From Hymenoscyphus infarciens (lineage: Eukaryota > Ascomycota > Leotiomycetes > Helotiales > Helotiaceae): DNA of 64,000 nucleotides. Where the stretch lies: NCBI GenBank assembly GCA_001414345.1, contig LLCB01000025.1, positions 274,455 through 338,454 on the forward strand, in the 5' to 3' direction. The position numbers and the translations under genes were made by a program. The notes beneath the pieces were generated by a model. The model was not told the DNA's origin, made no database searches, and was given only the letters and a program-made list of their open reading frames with translations. The number at the start of each line of letters is the position of its first letter. Within the stretch, counting starts at the first letter, position 1. Below are positions 24,835 through 35,967 of the stretch, in pieces.

Positions 24835-25680
24835 ACTAGAGCGTCCTAGATATACTAAAAAGTCGGAATCGACTAAATCGCAAATCGTAAATCGCAAATC
24901 GTAAATCGTAAATCGCAAAAGTTATATAAATCAAGAGATAATTATAAAAGGTATTAAATATTAAATTAAAATATATTATAGTAAGAGATATATATATATA
25001 ATATAAAAAGACCATATAAATCGACTTTTATTACTATAATAAGTTCCTAAATTATGTCTTAAAACTAGGCCTTTTTTAAGCTAATTACTCTAGATTACTT
25101 AATATCGAAGTAATTAGCTCGCTTTAAAAGCTTAAATAATCTTAATTCAAGATTATTTAAGTACTTTTAGCTACTTTTCTCAATTATATACTAATTTCCT
25201 AATTAGGGTTAGCGCTATTTATTTTATAGGCTAAAAAGTGTACTTACTCTATATACTAACTCTCTTATATCGCTCCTTCCTTTAAATACTATATACTACT
25301 TCTTATTATTCCTTCTTTTAAAAATACTATTCTACTACTATATATACTCTCTCTCCTCTCTTAAATTCGAGTACTAACAATAATAGAAGAAAGAAGAGAA
25401 TAAGCTCTAGTAGTAGCTCTAAATATCTATTAAAGTATAATATCCTTAGTAGTAAAACCTCTTAAGATAAATCGAATTAGTCGCTCCTTCCTTTAAATAC
25501 TACTCTATATTATTCCTTTCTTTAAAAGTACTATTCTACTACTATATATACTCTCTCTCTTCTCTTAAATTCGAGTACTAACAACAATAGAAGAAGGAAG
25601 AGGATAAGCTCTAGTAGTAGCTCTAGACATCTATCGAAATATAATATCCTTAGTAGTAGTATTATAACGTAATAATCCTA

Positions 25681-27530
25681 GAATTTCAAGTATAGTAGAA
25701 AGTATAAAAAGAGTGGTTTTAAGCGTATAATAAGAGCCTAAATATACTATGTTAATTTATCGATTTAAAGCTATATAGAGTGTTTATAGAGGAGTTATAC
25801 CTAAAGAGAACCTCTACTTAAGAGATATATAATATTCTTAAAAGTAATTATAATATTAACGTCTCTAATACTACTCTTAAGCTTTGAATTAATATAAAAT
25901 AGAACCTTTAAAGGAACGCTAATAGCGTACTCTTACTAGTCTTATATATATAAGTAGTATATCTCTTTAAAGATATAGGATTATCTAATTTAAGTATAGT
26001 ATATATATTAAATTAAGAAGGCTTTATAATTAAGCCTTAAAAGCTCTAAAGAATATAATAGAATATAAGACTTTAGCGTAAGAAGTTTTATATCTAGGAG
26101 AGGCGTACTAAGCTAGAAGCTATACTTCAGTATAAGATCTACGAATATAGCTACTTTAGCACTATAAAGAGCTTCGGCCTTAGATTCCTCTATACGTACT
26201 TAAATACTCGTAGTATTAATAGAGATAGAGATAAAAGGTAAAGTAAAGATAAGATCTAAAAGGCGCTTTAAAAGGTTAATAAGAAAGAGTATACTCAAAG
26301 GTTATAAGAGATTAAAAATACGCGAGATAAGTATATTATACTAGAGCTTAATTTTATATAGAGTATTAATAGATATTACAAATTAAGGTTTATTAGTATC
26401 GAGATATATACTAGTATTAATACCTACACTTAATTTATCTCTTAGAATTATTATAATATCTCGAATAATATAGTAGTATCTACTTTATAGTAATATAGCG
26501 ATACTATAAGTAGCCTTAGAAAGATACTATACTATATATAATTAGATCGAAGATCGGAATCTCTAATAGTAGTAGACGCTTACTATATACTTTATTAATA
26601 ATAAGCTATAGAAAGTAGTAGAGAGCTATACTAATTTTTAAACCTATATTAGTTTAGTACTTCTATAGCTAACTAACGTATTAAGGCTTAGTAGAGATAG
26701 CTTATAAAAGAGTCTCTAAATAAGTAGAAGATATACTTCTAGAGTATCTATAAAAAGAGGTTGTTTTCTAAAAAGAGCCTCTCTAATATAATCGCTATAT
26801 TATATATATATATTCTAATTATTTAGAAGAAGGTTTAAATGTTTATATATATATAGAATTGCTATTATATTCGTACTAATACTAATCGAGAGTATAAGAT
26901 ACTAGGAGTACTATAGACTAACTTTTACTATCCTAAGAGTAAAGAGTATCTAGTAGACAATTATAGTATTAAGGTGCCTACTAAGAAGCTTACTAAGCTT
27001 TAGGAATTATATAAGGATTAGAATATTAATATATATTTGCTCTAGGCGACTCTAGAGTAGTATAAAACAAAATTATTAGTATATAGATATATACTACTAA
27101 TCGATAAGATAATATATACTAAAGAGAGAGAAACTCATACTATAGCGTACTTAGATTTAAGAGTGGAATTGTTAGCGTATATCTAAGAGAGTAATTTAGT
27201 AGGATTAGGCCTTTTAGGTAAGCTAGAGAGAGTATATAAGTAAGAGCTATACTCTAAGGTAGCTTAAGGATTAAAGAAAGCTAAGAAAGCTAATTAAGAT
27301 AAATTTAGTATATACTTTAATAATAAAGGTAAAAACAATTAAGCAACGAACGTAGTACTAGATTATCTATATAATAGTAACTTCTTAGATAAGGAATTAG
27401 AGGAGTTAGATAACAATAGTTTAGTAGAATTAAATAAGGATTTAAGAGAGTATATAACTAATAAGTATACCTCGCTAGTCGAAGATAATTTAGAAGAAGA
27501 TTTAGAGATAAATATTAATAGATAAACTTA
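25681..27530 (+). pseudogene. Integrase-core (DDE) transposase of E2, killed by RIP
   Basis: One frame holds for about 615 codons when TAA/TAG/TGA are taken as former CAA/CAG/CGA/TGG. Motifs of the integrase-core type appear in order: a helix-turn-helix-like N-terminus with SIVYILNQEGF (about 26000), SINRYYKL and an IYTSINTYT block (about 26350-26440) where SIDG.. and IDAYS are usual, QLDRRSES..VVDAYY (26539-26583; usual TDRGSE..ADAHY), and STANQRIKAQQRQL (about 26655; usual STSN.RIE..WRQ). Two aspartates read as Asn and the glutamate as Lys, all G-to-A changes. It would have catalysed cut-and-paste transposition of the element. Superfamily beyond integrase core is not assigned. Confidence 0.65.
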
Positions 27531-28920
27531 TATTTAATTAATCTACCTTAGAAGCTACTAATTTATCTTTAGGATTAGACCTTCTCCTTTATAAAGCTCT
27601 TCTACTAATAAATAGTATTAAACGTCGTCGTTATAGTAGAGCGCTTTAATAACTCTAATCCTAGGTCGTCTACTAAAAGATACTCTCTTAAATCTATTTA
27701 AAGAGTAAGGTCTTAAATCTATCCTCTCTTTCTATATTAGTAACCTTATACTTAATATATATCCTTAGCCGTAGTAGTATATCTAGGATTATAGTATCGT
27801 AATCTACTAACTAATTATAGACTCTACGACGGTCTATAATTATAATTACTTACTAGCTAGAGTAAATAGAACGTCGATAGAAAGTAATATAATAAAGAAA
27901 GTATATATTACTCTTTATAAAAGGCGTAGAGAGTTAGCTAGTAGCGTCGCTTTTACTATCTATAATTAATAAGTAAATAGATATACTAAACTAGGAATAA
28001 ACCTATACTAAATATAAGCTAAGCTCTAGACTTAAAATTCATGTATTTTAAGCGTAAAAAAAGGCTTAATATAACTTTAGAGAGAAATAGACATGTTTAT
28101 CGACTTTTAATTAAATTTAGAAGTAATTTATATAAGGTTTTAAGTATAGTTATAGATATATAATTCTCTAAGTACTTAGGAGAGGATTTTAATAGAGTAA
28201 ACCTACTAACTACGACTATTAGTACTAAGCCTAATTTATAAATTACTTACTACTACTAATAAAAGTTAGTAATCTTAGACTCTTAAATCTTTAAAAAATC
28301 GTAATATTATAGATTCTACGTCTATTAAGTTCTAGTTAGCTTTATAGATATAAATAATACTATTCTATATCTAAATTAAAAGTAAAAGAATTAATTTAAA
28401 ATATTATGTTTTTAAGCTATTTTAAGTATATAGATTACTAACTTTTATTAATAGTAGTAAATAATTTACAAATTAGGCTTAGCGTCGATTGCTTACCTTT
28501 AGAACCTCCTTAGTCTTTTAGAGAGGTTTCTAAGCTAGCCTCTAAGTAGTTACTTAGAGTAGAATATCTTTTAATCTAGCCTTACTTATACCTACTCTTA
28601 TAAATGTTTATAAAATAGTAAATAAAGTCCTAGCCTTTATAAGAGATAATATATCATATAGCTAGTAATTATTTAATATACGCTAGAATAGTATATTAGA
28701 GCCTTATAAATAGTGTTAAAAGTAAGAAGCGAGGTATAAGAGGTTATATAGTTTAAGTAGAATAGTTTTCTAATTTTCCTACTTTTATTCTATTACTTTT
28801 ACTTATACTTTTAAAAGCCTTATATCTACTACTCTATAATATTAAAAATATGCTAAGATATCTTAATATTAGTCTCTTAAATGCCTAGAAGTCTAGGCTT
28901 CTTATCTTAAGAGTTTAAAG

Positions 28921-30960
28921 CTTAAAGTATACTCTTATTACTTCTTAGTAAACCTAGTAAGTACTCTAGAAAATCACGTGTCTACGCTTCCTTAGAGGCT
29001 AGGTAAACTACTCTCTAATAATAAGATTAAGAACTGTCTATAAAAAACAAAGAACTACTTTATAAAAGCTATAGTATAAAGCTCTAATAGCTAAGAGAAG
29101 AAATAATAGTTAATTATAAAGTCTAAGAGGAAGTAAGAGGCTACTAGAGAACGTTCTACTACTAACTACTCTACTCTTATTATTAAGTAAAAAGAGGATA
29201 AATTAGCTATAGCTAGAGAGTAAGCTATCTAAGAGGAAAAGGCTAGGGCTAGATAAACCTTCTTTATAAAGGCTTCTAGTAAGACTAAAATAATTAGAGT
29301 AAAAGTATATAAAGAGGGATTTATCTCTAATAAGAAAAAAGCTAAAAGTAAGTAGTACTCTTAAATTTAGTATATACTACTAATTAGTATAGGCTTCTTA
29401 GCTCCTCCTCTAACCTATAAAGCACTAAAGCCTATCTCTATTACTAAAATCTATATTTAAGTAGCCTTATATATCTATATATATATAACAAGTATTAAAG
29501 ACTTCTCTACTACTAAGAGTATCCCTATAATTATATATACTTCTATAGTATAATATAGTAAGACAGTTAAAGTATAAATTAATAACGACTTTCTATTTTA
29601 GGTGCCTTACTTACCTACTAGTAACTCTAAGAATCTATTTAACTTTAAATTAGTACTCTAGAATATATAAGCTAAAAGGTTTACTATTAAGCTTCTAGAG
29701 AATATCTACTATATAATCCCTACTTCTAGTAGATAGGATTCTGTTAATATACTACTTCTTACTAATAAGATAGAAGACGTCTTTTTAGCTATAAACGTTA
29801 CTATTAGAAAGAGGAAAGCCGAGTAATTAAGTACTATAGATTATAAGAAGGTAGATAACGTATAAGCTCTTATATAATACTTTAATTTACTAAAAGGTTC
29901 TACTAATAAAAAGTACTATAAAGTATATATAGTATTTAATAGCTATACTAATAATAAGCTCTAATCTTCTAAAAAGAGGTAATCTATCGCGCTCTTATAA
30001 AATACCTAAGAGCTACTAATTCTGCTTTAACTCTTAGTATCTATTAAGGTACCTAATAATAAGCCTATTATACTCGAAGATAACGCTTAGGATAGAGAGA
30101 GAGATACTAAGCTTATACTATCGCTAAGAGATAGTACTAGTACTAGAGTAAGTATAATATTAGTAGACGATTTAGAATTAGACAATCTTCTAGAGATATC
30201 TATAATTATTACTATATACCTAGGAGACCGCTTTATAATTATTACTACTTACTTAAGAGACTACTCTATAATTATTACTACTTATTTAGAAGAGGAAGAC
30301 GATAGAGATAATAATTCTAAAGATAGTTCTAAGAGTAATATAAGAAGTAAGGATATAGATATAAATATAGAGAAGGATGTCGATAGTAAAGGAGTATTAA
30401 CCCCGGGCTTATACTCGCTATCGCCTCTTATAGAGAATAAGAAGAAGAAGAGCTTAATAGTATCTACTAAGTTAAATATACTAGAAAGAGTAGATAAGAT
30501 AGTGTAATAATAGGTAAATATAGATAAGTAAATTATAAGAGATCTTAATACTTAATTATATATAGATATTAATACTACTATTACTAAAGATAGGCTTAAA
30601 TTAATTAATAAGAAAGAGTAATTAAAACTCGATTAAGAGCTTAATAAGAGAGTCTCTAATTCGCTCTTATCTACTCCTCTTATATCTATAAATATGCTAG
30701 TAAGTAAAATAATATCTACTACTACGATTACTTCTATAAATAGCCTTAATTTAAAGAGAAAGAGAGGAGATACTCTCTCTTAAATAACCCTTACTAATCG
30801 ACTCTCTTATACTACTAAAAAGGTTAGAATCGTATATAGTAAGTATAATAAGAAGAGGGATAAGAAGTAAGAGTATATAGTAGTAGATACTTTAGATATA
30901 GATACTAGAAGGATTATCTATAATACCTTGATTTTATTACTACTTTTTAGTTACTTTTTA
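28921..30960 (+). pseudogene. Second long ORF of E2, function unknown, killed by RIP
   Basis: About 680 codons in one uninterrupted frame; the only breaks are TAA and TAG, as expected from CAA/CAG/TGG. The product is rich in Lys/Glu/Gln helices at the start (AIAREQAIQEEKARAR-like, coiled-coil), then has a middle part (VYKEGFISNKKKAKSK) and an acidic stretch, and ends in a Lys/Arg-rich tail (KYNKKRDKKQEY) before a YIVVDTLDIDT block. E1 has the same ORF at about 22140-24110 with more stops. No family recognised; possibly a DNA-binding or accessory transposition protein. Confidence 0.5.
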
Positions 30961-31479
30961 CTACCTTTACTCTCCTTTTACTCTCTTTACTAAAGTACTT
31001 AAATAATTATAATTTAAGATTATTTAAATACTTTAAGTACTACTTTGTTAATCGTATACTAATTACCTAATTAGACTTAGCGTCTCTTGCTCTTAGGTTG
31101 AATTATATCTATACTTATAGTATTAAAAGTCTTAATTATCTCTTTTCCTTTCTTGTTTATTAGATACTTATATAATGTTATTATTTATACTAAGTATATA
31201 TATTACTTTTAATAATTTATAATATTTTAGATAATAGATTTAAAGTTATATTACACTTATATTTAGTATAGTACTAAGTAGTATATATTAATAGAGAGTA
31301 AGCAGCGAGTAATTATAATACGTATATATTTAATAGATATATATATACTATATTACCTTCTACTTTCTATACCCCTGCTTATACTTGAATTTTGTGATTT
31401 AAGTCTTACGATTTAAGTATTATGAATTACAAATACTCTTACTTTAAGCTTTGAGATTACTGATTTAAGTATTTCGATT

Positions 31480-31638
31480 TACGTTTAAATAGCCTCTAAA
31501 AAATCTACGTTTATCGATTTACGATTTACGATTTATGATTTAGCTCTAAAGGGCTATATACTTAAAAATCTAAGCTTTACGATTTACGATTTGCGATTTA
31601 CGATTTGCTATTTGCGATTTAGTTAATCCGACTTTTTG
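31480..31638 (-). repeat. E2 right terminal inverted repeat
   Basis: Same structure as the E1 right end: 7-mer array ACGATTT/GCGATTT, the GGGCTATATACTTAAAAATC block, and an ATCCGACTTTTTGG end. Beyond it, GGATGCCGTAGG and GGGATGCCG repeat at 31648-31673; related to GGCGTCCCG outside the E1 left end. Confidence 0.7.
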
Positions 31639-31673
31639 GTGCATTCAGGATGCCGTAGGTACGTACGGGATGC

Positions 31674-32066
31674 CGTAATTGTCCTATTTTGTTAAAACGA
31701 TGAATTGAGATGAGTCGATTTATAAGAAATTTTTAAATATATAAATTGATCGAAGTAGGGTGAGGTACTTAAATAAGTTAAGAGTGAATTTAACTAATAA
31801 ATTGTTTTGTCTTGAGTTGTTATGATCACTGTACTCAGCATGCCATTTTAATAACACGAGAAGAATCAGACAGCCAAAGCAAACAACAAGAAAATGGGGG
31901 TATATGATACGCAATGCGACGCTCTCGCTCATGAAGTCTCTCTTCATGGTCCATCGCTTCTCCTTCGCAAATCGCAAACCAAATCGGCGATCTCATATAT
32001 GCCCAACCATAAATTTCCTTTGAATGGCAAAGCCATCATTCAAACACTTTCCCTCCTCACCCTCGC
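31674..32066. other. Right flank of the transposon island
   Basis: Base composition returns abruptly to unbiased. No gene supported on either strand. Confidence 0.45.
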
Positions 32067-33296
32067 TCACTTCTCCCACATCCTCACAGTCTCCAACTCG
32101 ACTTCGCCCTGCCCCATATCCCTCCCCCCATAAAAGACCCCCTTCCTCCCCATCCTCTTCTCAGTAACCCACTTCCTCACCCACGCCAACCCCTTTGATA
32201 TGCAGAAGAGGATAATAATCGCAACCGCGATCCCAAACACATATCCCACCACCCCTCCCTTGCCTACACCCCCATCATCCTTGCCCTCCGCATTCTTATG
32301 GCTGGGTCTTGGATCTAGGAACCCATACACGTAATACCCTTTCGTGGCATATGTGATGTATGCGACACCAAGGTATCCGATGAGGAGGAAGATGAGGAAG
32401 AGGAGATGTATCCATGGTTGTGGGTTTATGCGTGTGAGAAATATTTCGAAGAGTGCGAATGCGGAATTGAGACCATGTTGCGAAATATTGGACCATAAAC
32501 CGAAGGTATTCGTGAACGGCCCGCTGAAAAGGACTCCCCAGTAGACGATCGTGACGAGGAATGGGAAAGTCGTGATGCTCGAGTAGAAGAGGTAGTGGAG
32601 GGCTTGGAGGGGACGAGGGAAGCGGTTTAGGAGGGGGGTTCCGCCGTTGAGAGCGTAGGAGAAAGTGTGTGTTGCTGCGATGAGGAAGTAGAATGCTGCG
32701 CCCCAGTAGCAGAGGACTTTTTGTTTGTTAGCTCGCTTGCGATCGCAGAGGGGGAAGAGGGAGGAGGGGCCTACCAGTGAAGAAAGAAAATGATTTATGG
32801 ACGTCGTGGATATTCAGTCCATCGTGATTCGAAGCCTCCCAACCGATTATGAAAATGATAACCACAAATGCGTAGAGTGACTACAGCACCAACATCATTA
32901 GCGCAAACCCCTCGACGAGGTTGTTGGGGGAGAACATACAATCGCTGCTCTGCAAGCAAATAACACCCAAGGAGTCAAACACCACGAAGTCACAAACCGA
33001 TTACTTGGATCCCAGATTTCCGTCCCGAACTTCAAGGGATTCGTTAATTGTACCATTTTCGTAATATGTTTCCAACCAGTCCAGCCCAAAATATCACCAC
33101 CCTTCTAGAATCCCTTTAACGCCTTGTCAATTCGTTCCTCGTGCGCGTTCGTTGGTTGATATCCCCAAGTCAATTCGAGGAAGAGGTCCCAATTAAGTAA
33201 CCAACCGTAAAGAAGAAGAAAAAGCTCCCCTCCAGAAACGTAAAGGTCCACAAGTAGAAAAGGCTTAGAAGAGGACGCGTTTATGCGTAAAATCAC
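32067..33296 (-). pseudogene. Multi-pass membrane protein, AIG1/rolling-stone-like, with one in-frame stop
   Basis: Three exons can be rebuilt: 33296-32940, 32880-32775 and 32716-32067, with 59- and 58-bp introns (GTATGT..TAG and GTAGGC..AAG). The junctions keep frame and yield a continuous protein with five or six hydrophobic segments, PLLNRFPRPLQALHYLF, then HGLNSAFALFEI..TR..PQPW, then YVYGFLDPR and a basic cytoplasmic tail. This layout resembles the FAR-17a/AIG1 or rolling-stone-like membrane families; function unknown. In exon 1 a TAG at 33105-33107 interrupts LKGF-[stop]-KGGDILGWTGW and is one G-to-A change from TGG. No ATG is seen at the 5' end, so a first exon is missing or lies near 33320-33520. 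Alternatively the stop lies in an unrecognised intron and the gene is alive. Confidence 0.55.
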
Positions 33297-34051
33297 TCGC
33301 TGCTCGGTCTGGTCCGTTTACTCGTGGGAGGACCCTTGGAATTGTACGAGATCAGAAGAAGGTGGATATGGGATCGGAGGTTGCGACTCTTTGTATTGGA
33401 CACCCGCCCAAAGGAGATGTTCCGCCTTGTTTATGTGGGAATATCCCTGTCTTTGAGTTTTGGTGGACGGAGGAGAAGTCCTAATGGGATGGGAGTAGCG
33501 AAGTGAAGATAAACGAGTGTGCGGTTGAGATTTTGGGCTTCAGCTAACCCTTTTAACTAAATCGCCTGACTCTAACCCGATTAGGTACTCTCATTGCGCG
33601 CACACATTTTGAGATTAGGGTAAGTGGCTAGAGATTAGGGTTTTTGATGCACTTAGGTGGTGTTCGCGACCGGAAAACGTCCTAATTTGGTGCGATTTAA
33701 AGGGGTTGGAGCTGAATTCAACTCAGCCGCGAGGCGATGTTTCCAACATAGAGTACGTGTCTCACAACTTGAAGTATTGGGCTTGACTTCCTTCGGTCAC
33801 ATCTGGACAACTCGAGTTTTTATTTGTTTTTCGGCTCCAATTGCCCCTGACGCCTCGATTGCGATAGGGAGTACTTCGTTAAACAAGGGGGGTCACTTTA
33901 TAGAGTTTCCAGGGGTTTTTGGGTAGCATGAAGATCGGAAATGTAGCGATTACCCCATTGGAATAACGTTTATTTCGCCCAAGACAAAGTACAAGTCCCT
34001 GTGCGAGGAGCACAGTTGTACCCCCTCAGTAAACCCGCGATTAAGGCGCGA
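33297..34051. other. Intergenic, possible lost 5' end of the membrane protein gene
   Basis: On the minus strand a stretch near 33330-33430 (YKESQPPIPYPPSS-like) could be a former first exon. The rest shows no coding sign. Confidence 0.3.
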
Positions 34052-34149
34052 GTACTTAGTCCCAGGCGTAACAGTCCATAACGGGGCCTCCTAAATAAAC
34101 CCTGCTTTGCTGGGTCCCGCTATGGACTGTTACGCCTGGGACGAAGTAC
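34052..34149. repeat. 98-bp foldback element (near-perfect hairpin)
   Basis: Arms 34052-34085 and 34116-34149 are inverse copies over 34 bases with two mismatches (core CCCAGGCGTAACAGTCC), separated by a 30-base loop. Ends are GTACTT and AAGTAC. TA at either edge would fit a TA target site of a Tc1/mariner-type MITE. No coding content. Confidence 0.85.
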
Positions 34150-34486
34150 AATCAGTACACCACCGGCTTTTAGTGTAACTACATGTCTCACGGCAATGCC
34201 GTCGAGTATTTTTGCTTTATAGGTAGACGGAAGTACCGATATAGATATAAAATGGAACCGTAAATTCTTGACTTGAACACATATGAAGTAATGCGTATGA
34301 GCCAATTCTTAGATTCTTGGTCAAAGGAAAAGCTCCATGCCTTTTCGAACCCTCCGTCCACTTGGGCAATATTTAAAATGGAAGAAGTAAACAGATCATC
34401 CAAGGATAAAGGTTGGAAAACGAATACGCTCCATGTTGTACATATGGGTATATTCTCCGTAGCCAGATAAATCAAGATCCTAGCCC
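34150..34486. other. Intergenic, 3' flank of the hydrolase gene
   Basis: No gene supported. Contains the hydrolase 3' UTR on the minus strand. Confidence 0.4.
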
Positions 34487-35554
34487 TCAAGCCGCAACAC
34501 TCTCCTCAGCATTCGCCTTTTCTGGGACCACAGCTGGAACATCAGGAACGACCACAGGAATTGCTTCAGAGACTGCATCAGGCTCAACCTTCGCAGGGAC
34601 AGGTGTAGGGGGCGCAATCAAAACCTCGACCGGAGCCTTCACCGGTTCCTCTTCTGTAACAGCAGGCACCATCTCCCTCAAAATCTCCTCAGCATGATAC
34701 GCAATAACCATATGCGCCATGTCATCGAAATAATAACTCCTCGAGCCCTGCAAACAATCCACAGCCTTCTCCGCCATCTCAAAGGGACAGGTAGTATCCA
34801 ACCTACCATGCCAAACCTTCAAACCCCGCGTATCAACACTCTCCAATTCGAAACCCCAATCCTTAGCATAAAGTCCCACCTCCACACCCACGCCCGTACC
34901 TCCATCCCTAAAAGCCTCTCGTAGTCCTTGCATCATGAATTTCTTCACCTTTCCACTTGTCCACGCCTTCTCATCTGGTTCCGGCCAATTCTTGGCTTGC
35001 GCTGTAATTGAAGCCTCGAGTTTCGAGGTATCTGGATCCCGCGCTGCCGCACCGAGTTGATAGTTCATGAGCGATCCAACGAAGGAGGGTGTGTAATATG
35101 CCACGAACATAATACTCCTCTGCAAAAACGCCATTCCCTCCGTCCCCAAATCCAGCGGATAAACCCCCGAAACACTATGCGCGCCCAGCAGTACATTCCT
35201 AGGTATCGTCCTCATACAAGCCAACAAGTACGGCGCACCACCGCTTAGACTCAACAACCTGAAGGTCTGTATATTCAGGTGTTTTGCGAGGGCTAGGATA
35301 TCGGCGGGGTAATCGAGGAAGCTTCGGTTTGGTTGCGGGGAGGAGAGGCCCATTCCGGGACGATCGGGAGATATGATTCGGAGGTTTAGAGAGAGGGCGG
35401 GAGTGTGGAGGACTGCTCCTTCGTATCGGGAGGAGGGGGAGGAATGGAGGAAGAATATTGGGGGGTGAGGACTGGTTTTGGAGCCGTATTCAGACCAGGA
35501 GACTGAGCGGCCGTCCGCCAGATCAAAGGAGTGGGTTTCTGCTGCTCCTACCAT
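34487..35554 (-). CDS. Alpha/beta hydrolase (carboxyl-hydrolase type)
   Basis: 355 aa, one exon. The open frame continues upstream to 35761, but the ATG at 35554 is where family-like sequence starts (FDLADGRSVSWSEYG). Features: oxyanion-loop region FFLHSSPSSRYE (34-45), DRPGMG (64-69), nucleophile elbow LSLSGGAPY with Ser104, acid Asp253 in GRLDTTCP, and His281 in DDMAHMVIAYHA, so a full triad. The elbow has Ser where the first Gly of GxSGG is usual. A 55-residue Val/Pro/Ala-rich tail after 298 is outside the fold. Substrate unknown; relatives act on esters or epoxides. Intact despite broken neighbours on both sides. Confidence 0.85.
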   Translation of the reverse strand: MVGAAETHSFDLADGRSVSWSEYGSKTSPHPPIFFLHSSPSSRYEGAVLHTPALSLNLRIISPDRPGMGLSSPQPNRSFLDYPADILALAKHLNIQTFRLLSLSGGAPYLLACMRTIPRNVLLGAHSVSGVYPLDLGTEGMAFLQRSIMFVAYYTPSFVGSLMNYQLGAAARDPDTSKLEASITAQAKNWPEPDEKAWTSGKVKKFMMQGLREAFRDGGTGVGVEVGLYAKDWGFELESVDTRGLKVWHGRLDTTCPFEMAEKAVDCLQGSRSYYFDDMAHMVIAYHAEEILREMVPAVTEEEPVKAPVEVLIAPPTPVPAKVEPDAVSEAIPVVVPDVPAVVPEKANAEESVAA

Positions 35555-35967
35555 GTTTGCGGTTTTTAGAGTTGATAGGGAAAATTTATGTATAGAAATA
35601 GGAGAGAGGAGAAGGAGAGAGAGGGTGGAGGAAAGTTGGACTTGATTTAGCTGATGATCTTCCAGGCAGGGTTTGGGACGAACATTGGCGCAGTCAGAAA
35701 GTGGCGGGTATCTTTTTGAGGGGGACGAAAAAGGGCCGTGCCTGGCTATTCTTAGATTCACCAGCTACCAACTCCATGTTTGATTATTGTTTGGATATTC
35801 TACTCAATTCTCTCATGGCATGATGCCACTCTGGCTGAGGTCTAGAACTCATCTATAATATATACGTCTATCTGGTAAATATTTACACGAAAGTTGTGAT
35901 GGGTCCCCTTTCCAGCTCTACTCCCACTTCCCCAACTATTCATCACCATCCACCAACTGAAACCCAT
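35555..35967. other. Upstream region of the hydrolase gene
   Basis: Promoter and leader of the minus-strand hydrolase. Nothing else recognised. Confidence 0.4.

Larger units (their letters stand above)
14577..24850 (+). mobile_element. Large TIR DNA transposon, copy E1 (RIP-mutated, with nested insertions)
   Basis: The left end has AAAAGTCGG, then ACTAAATCGCAAATCG and a run of 7-mers (GTAAATC/GCAAATC). The right end near 24834 is the inverse (GATTTAGTCGATTCCGAC). The interior aligns base by base with E2 from about 14780 (for example AAACTAGGCCTTTTTTAA and the blocks around 15620-16430) except for two insertions: a MITE at 16434-17202 and a LINE piece at 17525-21050, which replaces 0.9 kb present in E2. 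E1 is more AT-rich than E2; CpA and TpG are nearly gone. All frames are stopped. The outer boundary at GGCGTCCCGTACATACC (14577) is approximate. Confidence 0.8.
24851..31673 (+). mobile_element. Large TIR DNA transposon, copy E2 (RIP-mutated, head-to-tail with E1)
   Basis: Begins with CTAAAAAGTCGGAATCGAC at about 24856 and ends with the inverse, GATTTAGTTAATCCGAC, near 31632. About 6.8 kb. E2 is in the same orientation as E1 and only about 25 bp separate their AAAGTCGG motifs. Its left terminal repeat is shorter than its right one, which also contains the GCTTAGATTTTTAAGTATATAG block seen at both ends of E1. Less RIP-mutated than E1, so it is the better copy for reconstructing the coding content: a transposase frame (25681-27530), a middle segment (about 27832-28480), and a second long frame (28921-30960). 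Confidence 0.8.
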
